A DNA stretch of 64,000 bases from Myxococcus sp. CA023 (GTDB lineage Bacteria; Myxococcota; Myxococcia; Myxococcales; Myxococcaceae), in assembly GCF_010998615.1 (NCBI RefSeq), contig NZ_JAAEAH010000045.1, forward strand, positions 1 to 64,000, read 5' to 3'. A model generated the notes under the pieces. It did no database searches. It was not told where the DNA came from and saw only the letters and a list, made by a program, of their open reading frames with translations. Position numbers and translations under genes: made by a program. This document shows, in pieces, positions 26,938-35,900 of the stretch. Every line of letters begins with the position of its first letter. Within the stretch, counting starts at the first letter, position 1.

Positions 26938-27882
26938 ATGCGACCGTCCTCCTACAACCAGCGCACTCTCTCGAAGATCGCCTCCCTGCAGGGCGTGGGA
27001 CTCCACTCGGGTGCCCGGGTGACGCTCACCCTGCGCCCGGCGCCCCCGGGGCATGGCATCGTCTTCGTGCGCACGGACCTCGCCCGCCCGGTGAGCATCC
27101 CCGCGCTGGCGGAGTACGTGGTGGACACGTCGCTGGCCACGACGCTGGGGCGTGACGGTGTCCGCGTGGGCACGGTGGAGCACCTGATGGCGGCGCTGGC
27201 CGGCATGGGCATCGACAACCTCCGGGTGGAGCTGGACGGTCCGGAAGTCCCCATCATGGACGGCAGCGCGGCGCCCTTCGCGGCGCTCATCCAGAGCGCG
27301 GGCGTGCGGGAGCAGGAGGCGCCCAAGGAGCTGCTGGTCATCCGCAAGGCCGTGTCGGTGGTGGACGGCGACAAGCAGGCGTCGCTCACGCCGGCCCGGC
27401 ACTTCCGCATCAGCTGCACCATCGACTTCGAGCACCCCGTCATCCAGGGCCAGTCCTTCGACCTGGACTTCGGTGACCGGGACTTCGCGCGTGAGATTTC
27501 CCGCGCGCGCACCTTCGGCTTCCTGCGGGACGTGGAGAAGCTGAAGCAGATGGGCCTGGCCCGGGGCGGTTCGCTGGAGAACGCCATCGTCGTGGACGAG
27601 GTCTCCATCCTCAACCCGGACGGGCTGCGCTTCCCGGACGAGTTCGTTCGCCACAAGATCCTGGACGCCATCGGCGACGTGTCGCTGTTTGGCCGGCCCG
27701 TCATCGGCCACATGACGGCGTACAAGACGGGCCACGCGCTCAATCACAAGCTTGTGCGCAAGGTGATGTCCGACCCGAGCTGCTACGAAATCGTTCCCGC
27801 CCGCCGCCGCGAGCTGGAGGGCATGGGATTGGGCTTCTCTGGACTGGCCGGCGCGCTGGACTTCGAGCCGCTTGTCGCCTGA
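26938..27882 (+). CDS. lpxC: LpxC, UDP-3-O-acyl-N-acetylglucosamine deacetylase
   Basis: The product has 314 residues. It carries out the committed step of lipid A synthesis, removing the acetyl group from UDP-3-O-acyl-GlcNAc. The zinc ligands are His82 (TVEHLMAAL), His239 and Asp243 (FVRHKILDAIGD), with catalytic His266 (AYKTGHALNH). QGVGLHSG near the N-terminus is also typical. The ATG at 26938 begins at the normal family start; the in-frame extension upstream is non-homologous. It stands alone rather than in a lpx cluster. Confidence 0.95.
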   Translation: MRPSSYNQRTLSKIASLQGVGLHSGARVTLTLRPAPPGHGIVFVRTDLARPVSIPALAEYVVDTSLATTLGRDGVRVGTVEHLMAALAGMGIDNLRVELDGPEVPIMDGSAAPFAALIQSAGVREQEAPKELLVIRKAVSVVDGDKQASLTPARHFRISCTIDFEHPVIQGQSFDLDFGDRDFAREISRARTFGFLRDVEKLKQMGLARGGSLENAIVVDEVSILNPDGLRFPDEFVRHKILDAIGDVSLFGRPVIGHMTAYKTGHALNHKLVRKVMSDPSCYEIVPARRRELEGMGLGFSGLAGALDFEPLVA

Positions 27883-27929
27883 CGTCATTAACTTGCAGGT
27901 CCGGTAAGGCTCGGCTAAGTGGGCGGGAT

Positions 27930-29015
27930 ATGCTCAACCGTCCCACCCGCGTCATCCTCGCCGCGCTCCTGGCGGCTACCTTCACCGCCGGCTGTAACAA
28001 GGAGAAGGCGCCGGCCACCGCCCCCGCGGCGCAGCAGGCCGCCGGTGAGCCCGCGCCCGACACTGTCGTCGCGACGTTCGGCGACGGGCAGAAGATCACC
28101 TACAAGGAGCTCAACGAGCGCCTCCAGGAGCCGCTGGCCAACCTGGAGAAGCAGAAGTCGCAGCTCCTGAAGCGTGGCCTGGACGGCATGGTGACGGAGA
28201 AGCTCGTGGATGCCGAGGCCAAGAAGCGTGGCCTCTCCCAAGAGGCGTACCTGAAGGCGGAGATCGACGACAAGGTCCCCGCGCCCACCGAGGAGCGCAT
28301 CAAGGAAGTCTACGACGGTGCCGCTGGCCAGCTGCCCGAGGGTTCCACCTACGAGCAGATGAAGCCGCAGATCGTGGAGTTCCTGACGCAGCAGCCGAAG
28401 CAGGAGCGCGCGCAGGCCCTCTTCGAGGAGCTGCGCAAGTCCGCCAATGTCAAGCTGACGCTGCCGGAGCCGCCGCGTCCCCCCGTCGTCCGCAAGCAGG
28501 TGGCCGCCACGGGCGCCGCCAAGGGTGGTCCTGAGGGCGCGCCCATCACCATCGTCGAGTTCAGCGACTTCCAGTGCCCGTTCTGCAGCCGCGCCAACCC
28601 GGCGCTGGCGCAGGTGCAGCAGGAGTACGGCGACAAGGTCCGCATCGTGTTCCGCCACTTCCCGCTCGACTTCCACAAGGAGGCGCCGAAGGCCTCCGAG
28701 GCCTCGCTGTGCGCGCAGGACCAGGGCAAGTTCTGGGAGATGCACGACCTGCTCTTCGCCAACCAGCAGGCGCTGAGCGTGGACGCGCTGAAGAAGTACG
28801 CCGCCGACCTGCAGCTGGACACGGCGAAGTTCAACGCCTGCCTGGACTCGGGTGAGAAGGGCGCCATCGTTCAGAAGGACCTGGCCGAGGGCAAGCAGGC
28901 GGGCGTGTCTGGCACCCCGGCCTTCTTCATCAACGGCATCCTGCTGTCCGGCGCGCAGCCCTTCGAAGAGTTCAAGAGCATCATCGACGCGGAGCTGAAC
29001 GCGCCGAAGAAGTAG
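27930..29015 (+). CDS. DsbA-like thioredoxin-fold lipoprotein with an N-terminal helical domain
   Basis: The product has 361 residues. It has a lipoprotein signal (LLAATFTAGC, Cys22) and a Lys/Ala/Pro linker. A helical region (about 50-180) resembles the SurA/peptidyl-prolyl isomerase N-terminal domain (ITYKELNERLQE, GLDGMVTEKLVDAEAKKRGLS). The C-terminal DsbA/DsbG-type domain has Cys216-Pro-Phe-Cys219 in EFSDFQCPFCSRA and the cis-Pro loop GVSGTPAFFINGI. It should oxidise or isomerise disulfides while tethered to a membrane. The domain pairing suggests a fold-assisting chaperone for the many Cys-containing lipoproteins of this organism. Confidence 0.85.
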   Translation: MLNRPTRVILAALLAATFTAGCNKEKAPATAPAAQQAAGEPAPDTVVATFGDGQKITYKELNERLQEPLANLEKQKSQLLKRGLDGMVTEKLVDAEAKKRGLSQEAYLKAEIDDKVPAPTEERIKEVYDGAAGQLPEGSTYEQMKPQIVEFLTQQPKQERAQALFEELRKSANVKLTLPEPPRPPVVRKQVAATGAAKGGPEGAPITIVEFSDFQCPFCSRANPALAQVQQEYGDKVRIVFRHFPLDFHKEAPKASEASLCAQDQGKFWEMHDLLFANQQALSVDALKKYAADLQLDTAKFNACLDSGEKGAIVQKDLAEGKQAGVSGTPAFFINGILLSGAQPFEEFKSIIDAELNAPKK

Positions 29016-29040
29016 TTCCCGGCAGTCGGAGAGGTGGGCA

Positions 29041-30276
29041 GTGGCGACACGACCCAAAGCCACGCCCCGTCTCGCGGGTGATGCGGCATCGCTCGACCTG
29101 GAGCGGCCGCTCGCCCAGGGGTTGTCCCCCTCCCGTCCCCTCCAGGCCTGGTTCCATGGGCCGGAGGGGATGGTCCTCCTCCAGGAGCCGCCCGGCTTCG
29201 CTGGCTTCCTCGCCGGCAGCCTGCGCACCCTGTCGGTGGAGGAAGTCTTCGCCCATGTCCTGTCCGGCATCCGCAGCGGCCTGCTGGCGGTGCAGCACGC
29301 CACGGGGCGCCGCACGGTGTCCTTCCGGGACGGCCAGGTGGTGTTCGCCACCTCCACGGAGCGCTGGGAGCGGCTGGGCGCGGCGCTGCTCCGCCTGGGC
29401 TTGCTGACGCAGGCGCAGCTGACGCAGGCCCTGTCTCGTGTGACGCCGTCGCGCCGCATCGGCCAGGTGCTGACGTCGGAAGGGCTCGTCTCCGAAGCCA
29501 ACCTGTACAGCGCCATGACGTACGTGGTGCGTGAGGTGGTGCTCAGTCTCTTCGAGCTGGAGGACGGCAGCTTCGTCTTCGTCGAAGGCCCCGCGCCGAT
29601 GGCGGACGTGGTGAAGCTGCCCGAGCGCACGCGGGACCTGGTCCTCACCGGCATCAAACGGGCGGAGCTGGTGTCGCGCCTGCGTCGGCGCTTCCCGGAC
29701 GACACGCGCGTCACGCTGGGGCCCGAAGGGCCGCTACCTGGTGAGTCGCGGTTGTTCGCCAGGCTGGCGGACGGGCTGCCGCTGGCCAGCCTGCGCGCGT
29801 CCTATGAAGGCGGCCCGCACGCCTTCTACACCTGGCTTGAGGAGGCAGTGCGCGGCGGCAACGTGGCCGTCCACCCCGCGGCGCCGCCTCCGGCACAGGT
29901 GCCCGCCGTGGAGGGCATGGCCTGGGAGCTGCTGTCCGCGGAGGAGCGCTACAACCTGTTGTTGTCCCTGGTGCACCGGGCCCTGCGCGAGGCCGGAAAG
30001 GACACGGACCTGCTGCGCGGCTTCCTCGACGCGCCGCCGCAGGGCTTGGAGGACGCGTACGCCGGGGTGACGCTGGCGGCGGACGGGCGCGTGGACGTGG
30101 CGCGGCTGAGGGCCAACCTCTCCACGGGAGGCGAGGCGGTGGGCCGGGCCCTCACGTTGGAGGCCCTGGACGCCTTCGTGTCCTATGCGTTGTTTTCAGC
30201 GCGCAACGTCCTGCCCGCGGACGTGGCGGAGCGGCTGTCCAACACCTACCGCACCCTCCAAGGAGGACTGGCCTAG
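29041..30276 (+). CDS. DUF4388/PATAN-type signalling protein
   Basis: The product has 411 residues from a GTG at 29041, 25 bp after the DsbA-like gene. Residues 60-190 carry the DUF4388 pattern (LSVEEVFAHVLSGIRSGLLAV, TVSFRDGQVVFATS, IGQVLTSEGLVSEANLYSAM, LFELEDGSFVFVEG). The remainder is helical, with a J-like segment (LLSAEERYNLLLSLVHRALREAG). There is no receiver domain and no signal peptide. It probably mediates protein contacts in a signalling pathway, as suggested for other PATAN proteins of deltaproteobacteria. Role and partners are unknown. Confidence 0.65.
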   Translation: MATRPKATPRLAGDAASLDLERPLAQGLSPSRPLQAWFHGPEGMVLLQEPPGFAGFLAGSLRTLSVEEVFAHVLSGIRSGLLAVQHATGRRTVSFRDGQVVFATSTERWERLGAALLRLGLLTQAQLTQALSRVTPSRRIGQVLTSEGLVSEANLYSAMTYVVREVVLSLFELEDGSFVFVEGPAPMADVVKLPERTRDLVLTGIKRAELVSRLRRRFPDDTRVTLGPEGPLPGESRLFARLADGLPLASLRASYEGGPHAFYTWLEEAVRGGNVAVHPAAPPPAQVPAVEGMAWELLSAEERYNLLLSLVHRALREAGKDTDLLRGFLDAPPQGLEDAYAGVTLAADGRVDVARLRANLSTGGEAVGRALTLEALDAFVSYALFSARNVLPADVAERLSNTYRTLQGGLA

Positions 30277-30329
30277 GGGGTCGCCCGTGCTCACGTTCGC
30301 CGTCACGGCGTTTGGGGCGGGGAGCGGGC

Positions 30330-30947
30330 ATGGTCGCGATGCGGAAGTGGGTGTGGGGACTCCTGGCGCTGACGACGGCCTGCAGTGGCGCTCGCCAGGC
30401 GGTGAAGCACGGGGGGACCGGCGGCTCCGGGCCCGCCCCATCAGCGGAGGCCGCGAGCGAGGACAGTCGCTCGACGACGCGCCGCTACGTGGACGAGGAC
30501 CTGGGCTTCGAAATCATCCGGCCCACGGCGGACTGGCAGCTGGACGAGACGAATGAGCGCACGCCGGAGGGGCTCGCCATTCCCGTCATCCTCCGCCACA
30601 ACGTCTCCGGAGCGCAGGTGGTGTTGCAGGTGGCGCCCGCGGTGGCCTCTCCCACGCAGTTCGCGGAGCGGCTCACCGAAGGGCTCCGCCAGCACCCGGG
30701 ATTCACCACCACGGACCCGGCGCCCATTCCGCTGTCGGACACCGCGGTGGGCTTCGATTTCCAGGTGGGGGATGGCGTGCACGGCAAGGTGGCCGTGCGT
30801 GAAGGCGTCCCCGGGCGCGTGTTGATGATGCTGGCCACCTGGCCAGCGCAGGCCGCGGCGGACGTGCCCCAGAGCGTGGATGCGCTCATCCAGGGCGTCC
30901 GCCCGCTCGCGGGGCCGGCGACGGCGTGGAAGGTTCCCCAGCGCTGA
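30330..30947 (+). CDS. Small lipoprotein of unknown function
   Basis: The product has 205 residues from the ATG at 30330, with GGGGAGCGGG just upstream; ATG 30339 is an alternative. The signal WVWGLLALTTAC gives lipid Cys18. After a Gly/Ser/Ala linker there is a compact domain (YVDEDLGFEIIRPTADWQLDE, AQVVLQVAPAV, FAERLTEGLRQHPGF, VGFDFQVGDGVHGKV) of alpha/beta type, similar in outline to PsbP/DUF1795-like domains. This resemblance is weak. Confidence 0.65.
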   Translation: MVAMRKWVWGLLALTTACSGARQAVKHGGTGGSGPAPSAEAASEDSRSTTRRYVDEDLGFEIIRPTADWQLDETNERTPEGLAIPVILRHNVSGAQVVLQVAPAVASPTQFAERLTEGLRQHPGFTTTDPAPIPLSDTAVGFDFQVGDGVHGKVAVREGVPGRVLMMLATWPAQAAADVPQSVDALIQGVRPLAGPATAWKVPQR

Positions 30948-30990
30948 GGGCGCCCCTTCATCCAGGACGCCCTCTGTCTGGAAGGCCGCG

Positions 30991-32580
30991 CTACTTCGCG
31001 CGCTTCCGGGCCGGCTTGGCCTTGCTGGCCTTGGGCGCCGCTTCTACGGGCGCGGTGTCCTGCGTCTGCGCGCGCAGGCGGACGTACTCCACCAGAGTGC
31101 GCACGCCCACGCCGGTGCCGCCCTTGCTCAGGTAGCCACGCTCCTTGGGGCTGCTCGCCGGACCCGCGATGTCCAGATGCACCCACGGCGTCTCGCCCAC
31201 GAACTCGCGGAGGAAGATGGCGGCGTTGATGGAGCCACCCCAGCGCTCGCCGGAGTTCTTCATGTCGGCGACCTCGGAGCGCAGGGCGTCCTTCTGCATG
31301 TCGCTGATGGGCATGCGCCACATCTCTTCGCCCGCGGTGCGCGCGGCCTGGAGCACCTGCGTCACCGTCTCCTCGTGGTCGCCGAAGGCGCCGACGATGT
31401 AGTTGCCCAGCGCGACGACGCAGGCGCCCGTGAGCGTGGCCAGGTCGATGATGGCGGCCGGCTTGTGCTCGGTGGCCCACGTCAGGATGTCGCCCAGAAC
31501 CAGGCGGCCTTCCGCGTCCGTGTTGGTGATCTCCACCGTCTTGCCCAGGCGCGAGGTGAGGATGTCACCCGGCTTGTAGGCGTTGCCGGCCGGCATGTTC
31601 TCGCACGCGCCGATGAAGGCGTGCACGGGGAAGGGCGGCTTGAGCGCGGCGATGACCTTCATGGCGCCCAGCACCGCGGCCGAGCCCGCCATGTCCGTCT
31701 TCATATCCACCATGCCGTCCGTCGGCTTGAGCGACAGGCCGCCCGAGTCGAAGGTGACGGCCTTGCCCACCAGCGCCAGCGGCGGCTGCTTGGCGTCGCG
31801 CGCGTTCTTGGGCGTGTACGTCAGGTGGATGAGGCGAGGCTCCTCGGTGCTCCCCGCGGTGACGCCGAGGAACATGCCCATGTCGAGCTTCTCGATGTCG
31901 CGGCGGCCGCCGATGGTGGCCTTCATCCCGCCTTCCTTCGCGGCCTGCCGCGCGGCCTCGGCCAGCACCGTGGGCGTCACCGCGTTGGGCGGCTCGTTGA
32001 CGAGGTCACGGGCCCAGTTGGTCGCCTCCGCGACGCGCTGCGCCAGCGTCAGCGCGTCATCGAGCTCGCGCGTGCGCTCCGTCCCCTCGGGGAGCACCAG
32101 GGACACCTTGCCCAGCTTCGCGGCGCCCTTCTTCTCCTCGCGCGCGGAGGACTTGTACTTGTCGAAGCGGTAGACGCCCAGCGCCACGCCTTCCACCACG
32201 GCGCGCACCGCGTCCTGCGCGGACTCGGTGGCCGGCAGGGCGAACGCCACCGAGGTGACCTTGAGCCGCTGCGCGGCCTTCGCGGCGCGGCCGGCGGCCA
32301 GCCGCAGCACTTCCGGGTGGAAGCGGGCGCGGTTTCCCAGGCCCAGCAGCAGCACGCGCTCGGACGACGTGCGCCCCAGGGTGTGCATCACCAGGCTCTG
32401 GTCCGCGCGTCCCTTGAAACCTTCCTGGGTGGCGGCGCCGCGCAGGCGTCCTTCCAGGGCGCCATCCGCCGAGGAGAGGGAGGACGGAGCGCTGTCTCCC
32501 AGCTCGCCCTCGAAGAGGGGAATGACGAGCAGGTCGCCGCTCGTCCGTGTGGCATCGCCGGAGACGAAGCTGAAGTTCAT
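30991..32580 (-). CDS. pepA: Leucyl aminopeptidase (M17, PepA)
   Basis: The product has 529 residues. It is a cytosolic hexameric dizinc peptidase that removes N-terminal Leu and other residues. The M17 signature NTDAEGRLVLGDIL is intact, with the metal-binding Lys/Asp in VGKAVTFDSGGLSLKP and MKTDMAGSAAVLGA. The N-terminal regulatory half (1-190) is normal. A Lys/Ala-rich tail (KASKAKPARKRAK) extends past the usual end. It is convergent with the 30330 gene and divergent from the next. Confidence 0.95.
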   Translation of the reverse strand: MNFSFVSGDATRTSGDLLVIPLFEGELGDSAPSSLSSADGALEGRLRGAATQEGFKGRADQSLVMHTLGRTSSERVLLLGLGNRARFHPEVLRLAAGRAAKAAQRLKVTSVAFALPATESAQDAVRAVVEGVALGVYRFDKYKSSAREEKKGAAKLGKVSLVLPEGTERTRELDDALTLAQRVAEATNWARDLVNEPPNAVTPTVLAEAARQAAKEGGMKATIGGRRDIEKLDMGMFLGVTAGSTEEPRLIHLTYTPKNARDAKQPPLALVGKAVTFDSGGLSLKPTDGMVDMKTDMAGSAAVLGAMKVIAALKPPFPVHAFIGACENMPAGNAYKPGDILTSRLGKTVEITNTDAEGRLVLGDILTWATEHKPAAIIDLATLTGACVVALGNYIVGAFGDHEETVTQVLQAARTAGEEMWRMPISDMQKDALRSEVADMKNSGERWGGSINAAIFLREFVGETPWVHLDIAGPASSPKERGYLSKGGTGVGVRTLVEYVRLRAQTQDTAPVEAAPKASKAKPARKRAK

Positions 32581-32721
32581 GGGCCGTGGAACTCCTGAAC
32601 AGTGAAAAGGCTTGGGCTGGTGGAAAGGGCGCGGACTGTAACGCCCGCCCTGTTACACGCAAAGCGTTGGATTTCATTCGAGCATTGCATTGCTTCGTTG
32701 CACTGGGTAGCAGTGTGGGGA

Positions 32722-33615
32722 ATGCCCACGCTGCTGATGCATCTGACCGCCATTGAACGGATGGCCGCCAACCCGGGCGAGCTGCCGGCGGATTGGGTGC
32801 GTGCGTTGTCGGAGGACCTGCCGTATGCGCGCTTCGGCGCGGCGCTGCCAGACCTCCCGTTATGCGAAGGCATCCGAGGTGGGCTCGCCGCCTTCCTGCC
32901 CGAACGGGAGCTGCCGCACTTCGCGCGGCTGTACCATGAGCGCGCCCCGGTGGGCTTCGGGCTGAAGATGGCGGAGCTGGTGGCCTCCGGCGCGTTGGTG
33001 GGCACCGAACCTGGCCTCGCGGTGCTCTCGGGTTACTTCACGCACCTGTGCCTGGACCGCCGTTTGTATCCGGTGGTGGACAGGTTGGTGGTGCGACACC
33101 GCCGCCGCGGTGAGCGCGCCCTGGAGGCGCACCGCGACATCGAATGGGCGCAGACGCTCTTCTATCTGCGCGAGCTGCACGGCATGGAGCTGCTCGGCAC
33201 GCCGCGGCTGCGGGAGAAGTGTCAGGTGGTGAAGCGCCCGGGCTTCCCATGGCGGGGCATTGGCGGCGGGCTCTACGAGCTGGTCCGTTTGTCCTCACAG
33301 GAGCGTGTGGGCCAGGCGCCCAGCAAGTCGGAGGTCGATGGCTGGGTGCGCGGCCTCTACGTCTCCGGTCTCTTCCTTTCAAGTCCCATGGGCCGGGCGC
33401 GCGCGTTGCCGGCCTATGCGCGGCTGTCGTTCCAGGAGCTGTACCGCAACGACACGTTCGACTTCGCCGCAGAGGTGGAAGGCGCGCTGGAGACGGCGCG
33501 TGGCGTACTGCGTCGGTTGCACGGCTACATGGCGAGGGGCACCTTTACGCCCCGTACGCGAGCCCGCTTCCTGGAGGCCTTCCCCGAAGGGACGCTGGGC
33601 GCACGGGCGGCGTGA
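32722..33615 (+). CDS. Zinc-dependent phospholipase C-like protein
   Basis: The product has 297 residues from the ATG at 32722 (MPTLLMHLTAIERM); the open frame upstream to 32602 looks non-coding. The pattern resembles the zinc-dependent phospholipase C family (PF00882): an early His (LLMHL), an Asp in ARFGAALPDLP, HFARLYHERAP, and a helical GYFTHLCLDRRLYPVV, all placed to form the metal site. No signal peptide is seen. The substrate is unknown; many such family members are uncharacterised. Confidence 0.6.
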   Translation: MPTLLMHLTAIERMAANPGELPADWVRALSEDLPYARFGAALPDLPLCEGIRGGLAAFLPERELPHFARLYHERAPVGFGLKMAELVASGALVGTEPGLAVLSGYFTHLCLDRRLYPVVDRLVVRHRRRGERALEAHRDIEWAQTLFYLRELHGMELLGTPRLREKCQVVKRPGFPWRGIGGGLYELVRLSSQERVGQAPSKSEVDGWVRGLYVSGLFLSSPMGRARALPAYARLSFQELYRNDTFDFAAEVEGALETARGVLRRLHGYMARGTFTPRTRARFLEAFPEGTLGARAA

Positions 33616-33705
33616 TACCCGCAGAGCAGGCGTCCTGGCGAGCCCGGTTCCCCTCGGGGAATGGCGCTGTCCGAAGCGCGAGGCCGCTCCTATCCTCGAA
33701 GAGGA

Positions 33706-34488
33706 ATGACGGTCCTACTCCTCATCGCGGTGGGCGCACTCGCGGGTACCTTGGGTGCGATGCTCGGCATCGGAGGCGGAATCGTCCTGGTGCCCGCGCT
33801 GGTGCTGGGGTTCGACATTCCTTTGGAGCAAGCCATCCCCGCGAGCCTCATGTGCGTGGTGGCCAGCTCGTGTTCCGCCGCCGCGGGCTATGTGCACAAG
33901 CACCTGAGTGACATCCGCCTGGGGCTGTCGCTGGAGCTGGCGACGGTGATGGGCGCCATCGCTGGCGGCATGGTGGCGGCCATGGTGGCGCCGGCGATGG
34001 TGGCGGTGGTGTTCGGGCTCTTCACGCTCTACGTGGCGCTGCAGATGTTGCTGCTGCGTTCGCCGCGCCAGGAGCCCGCCGCGATGGACGACTACGCGCC
34101 CGCCAACTACCCGCTGGGCATCTCCGGCTCCTTCGTGGCCGGTGGCTTGTCCTCGCTGTTGGGGGTGGGCGGAGGACCGCTCAAGGTGCCGCTGATGGCG
34201 TACGGCATGCACGTGCCGTTCAAGGTGGCCAGCGCGACGAGCAACCTGATGATTGGCGTCACGGGCGCCGCGAGCGTTGCCGCGTACGCGTTGAGGGGCC
34301 ATCTGAAACTGGCGCTGGTGTCACCGTTGGTGGTGGGTGTCCTGGGAGGCGCATATGTGGGCAGTCGGCTGATGCCGAGGGTGCCCACGGCGGTGCTCAA
34401 GCGTTTGTTCGCGGTGGTGTTGTTGGTGGTCGCGGGACAGATGCTGTGGAAGGGAGGGGAGGGATTGTGGCCGAGCATCCTGAAGTGA
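33706..34488 (+). CDS. TauE/SafE-family membrane transporter
   Basis: The product has 260 residues from the ATG at 33706, with GAGGA before it. It has about eight membrane helices in two halves, each carrying the family glycine motif: GALAGTLGAMLGIGGGIVLVPALVL near the N-terminus and GGLSSLLGVGGGPLKVPLM in the middle. TauE/SafE proteins export sulfite or sulfoacetate-type anions, but the substrate cannot be deduced. The next gene starts inside its 3' end and encodes DUF1634, its frequent partner. Confidence 0.85.
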   Translation: MTVLLLIAVGALAGTLGAMLGIGGGIVLVPALVLGFDIPLEQAIPASLMCVVASSCSAAAGYVHKHLSDIRLGLSLELATVMGAIAGGMVAAMVAPAMVAVVFGLFTLYVALQMLLLRSPRQEPAAMDDYAPANYPLGISGSFVAGGLSSLLGVGGGPLKVPLMAYGMHVPFKVASATSNLMIGVTGAASVAAYALRGHLKLALVSPLVVGVLGGAYVGSRLMPRVPTAVLKRLFAVVLLVVAGQMLWKGGEGLWPSILK

Positions 34489-34970
34489 GTGAACCCGAGG
34501 AAGCGCGCGCGGCATGTGCTTCCGTGTCGGCGGTGACAGCGGAGCATCCCGCCGTCGCGCGCAACGTGGCAGTCACGGGAGGGGCCGCGTCGCTGACGCC
34601 CCCGATGGACGGGGCGCCCATGGCGCAACCGGGCGCGGGGGCGGCGGAGCAGGCGCGGCATCATCACCGAGAGCGCGCGGTGGTGGGCGACCGGTGGATC
34701 GCACGGGTGCTGCGCGTCGGCGCGGTGGTCAGCGGCGGAATGTTCGTCCTGTCGCTGGGGCTGGAGGCCATGCCCCAATCCGAGCGCGTGCACGTCGCCA
34801 TCGACATATTGCGAAAGGGCGCCGCGTCACTGCTGTTGGTGACGCCCGTGGCGCGGCTCGCGGTGGCGGGCACGCTGCTGGGCCTGCGGGGTGAGTGGCG
34901 CTACATGGCGATGGCCGTGGGCGTGCTGGGGCTGCTCGCCATCGCGGTGGGCACCGGCATCCAAGCCTAG
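34467..34970 (+). CDS. DUF1634 membrane protein, partner of TauE
   Basis: The product has 167 residues from a GTG at 34467 with a strong ribosome site (GGAGGGGAGG). It overlaps the TauE gene by 22 bases. A hydrophilic N-terminal 75 residues precede three membrane helices (VLRVGAVVSGGMFVLSLGLE, AASLLLVTPVARLAVAGTLL, MAMAVGVLGLLAIAVGTGI), the DUF1634 layout. DUF1634 genes commonly sit next to TauE genes, so a role as transporter subunit is likely. The long polar N-terminus is more than the family core needs. Confidence 0.8.
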   Translation: MAEHPEVSEPEEARAACASVSAVTAEHPAVARNVAVTGGAASLTPPMDGAPMAQPGAGAAEQARHHHRERAVVGDRWIARVLRVGAVVSGGMFVLSLGLEAMPQSERVHVAIDILRKGAASLLLVTPVARLAVAGTLLGLRGEWRYMAMAVGVLGLLAIAVGTGIQA

Positions 34971-34977
34971 GAAGAGC

Positions 34978-35024
34978 GCGTGTGACAGCGCTCTCCCCGG
35001 TGTCAGGGAGGAGCGCTCACACGC
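34978..35024. terminator. Bidirectional hairpin between convergent genes
   Basis: GCGTGTGA-CA-GCGCTC (34978-34993) pairs with GAGCGC-TCACACGC (35011-35024), 14 base pairs with a two-base bulge. It fills the 46-bp gap between the DUF1634 gene and the TPR gene and overlaps the TPR stop codon. This position suits a shared terminator. Confidence 0.6.
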
Positions 35025-35892
35025 CGCGCGCGGTGAAGTGGGCCAGGATGTTCTGGACCTTGGCCACTTCGCCCGTCTGACCCAAATCTCCGTAGAGCGG
35101 AATCAGTGTCTCGAACTGCTTGCGGGCCGCCGCGAAGTCCTGCTGGTAGTAGCAGGACAGGCCCAAGTCCCAGCGGGCGCGGGCCTCATATGCGTGGTCG
35201 TGCACCTCCTGGTACAGCTCCACCGCGCGGAGCAGGTGCGGGCGCGCACCTTCGTGGTTGCCGAGGAGCCCCTCGGACTCGCCCAGCAGCAGGTGGCCCA
35301 GCGCGAGCGCCTCCGGGTCCTCGCCCTGCTCCAGCAGCGGCACGGCCTCCAGGAAGCGCTTGCGCGCGGGCTCGTAGTCGCCCTTCTCCATGCGGATGTC
35401 GCCGATGTCGATGAGCAGCCGCGCCACCCGCTCCGTGTTTCGCGTCTGGCGCAGGAGGATGAGCGCCTCCTGGTACTTCTCCTCGGCGGCCTCCGGCTGG
35501 CCCAGCGAGCGCAGGGACTCGCCGATGCAGGCGCGGGCCAGGGCCTCGCCCTCACGGTCCTTGGACTCGTTGAAGAGCATGGCGGCGCGGGCAATCTGCT
35601 CGATGGCGCCGCGGTGATCCTCGAAGTTCGCCTTCACCACGCCCAGCCCCATCAGGGCCTGCGCCTGGCCGGGTTTGTACTTGGCCTCTTGGAACTTCTC
35701 GAGCGCCTCTTCGTAGAACTGCCGGCTGGCGGCGTGGTCCTCCAGCAGACCGTGCAGCTCGGCCAGGGTCACCAGACCCTGTCCCACCTCGGTGGGCGAG
35801 CCGGTGATGCGCAGCGGCGCCAGCGCGTTCTTCTGCTTCTGGATGGCGTCGAGGATGTGGGTACGTTGGGTGTCTTCGGGCGGGTGGTGCAT
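35017..35892 (-). CDS. TPR-repeat protein
   Basis: The product has 291 residues made almost wholly of tetratricopeptide helices, six or seven repeats with the usual Gly/Ala/Tyr pattern (LHGLLEDHAASRQFYEEALEKFQEA, GLGVVKANFEDHRGAIEQIARAAML, YYQQDFAAARKQFETLIPLYGDLG). It has no signal peptide. It should be a cytoplasmic protein-binding scaffold. It starts eight bases after the stop of the upstream regulator gene, so the two form an operon and the regulator may be its partner. Confidence 0.8.
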   Translation of the reverse strand: MHHPPEDTQRTHILDAIQKQKNALAPLRITGSPTEVGQGLVTLAELHGLLEDHAASRQFYEEALEKFQEAKYKPGQAQALMGLGVVKANFEDHRGAIEQIARAAMLFNESKDREGEALARACIGESLRSLGQPEAAEEKYQEALILLRQTRNTERVARLLIDIGDIRMEKGDYEPARKRFLEAVPLLEQGEDPEALALGHLLLGESEGLLGNHEGARPHLLRAVELYQEVHDHAYEARARWDLGLSCYYQQDFAAARKQFETLIPLYGDLGQTGEVAKVQNILAHFTARGV

Positions 35893-35900
35893 GGGGGGCC

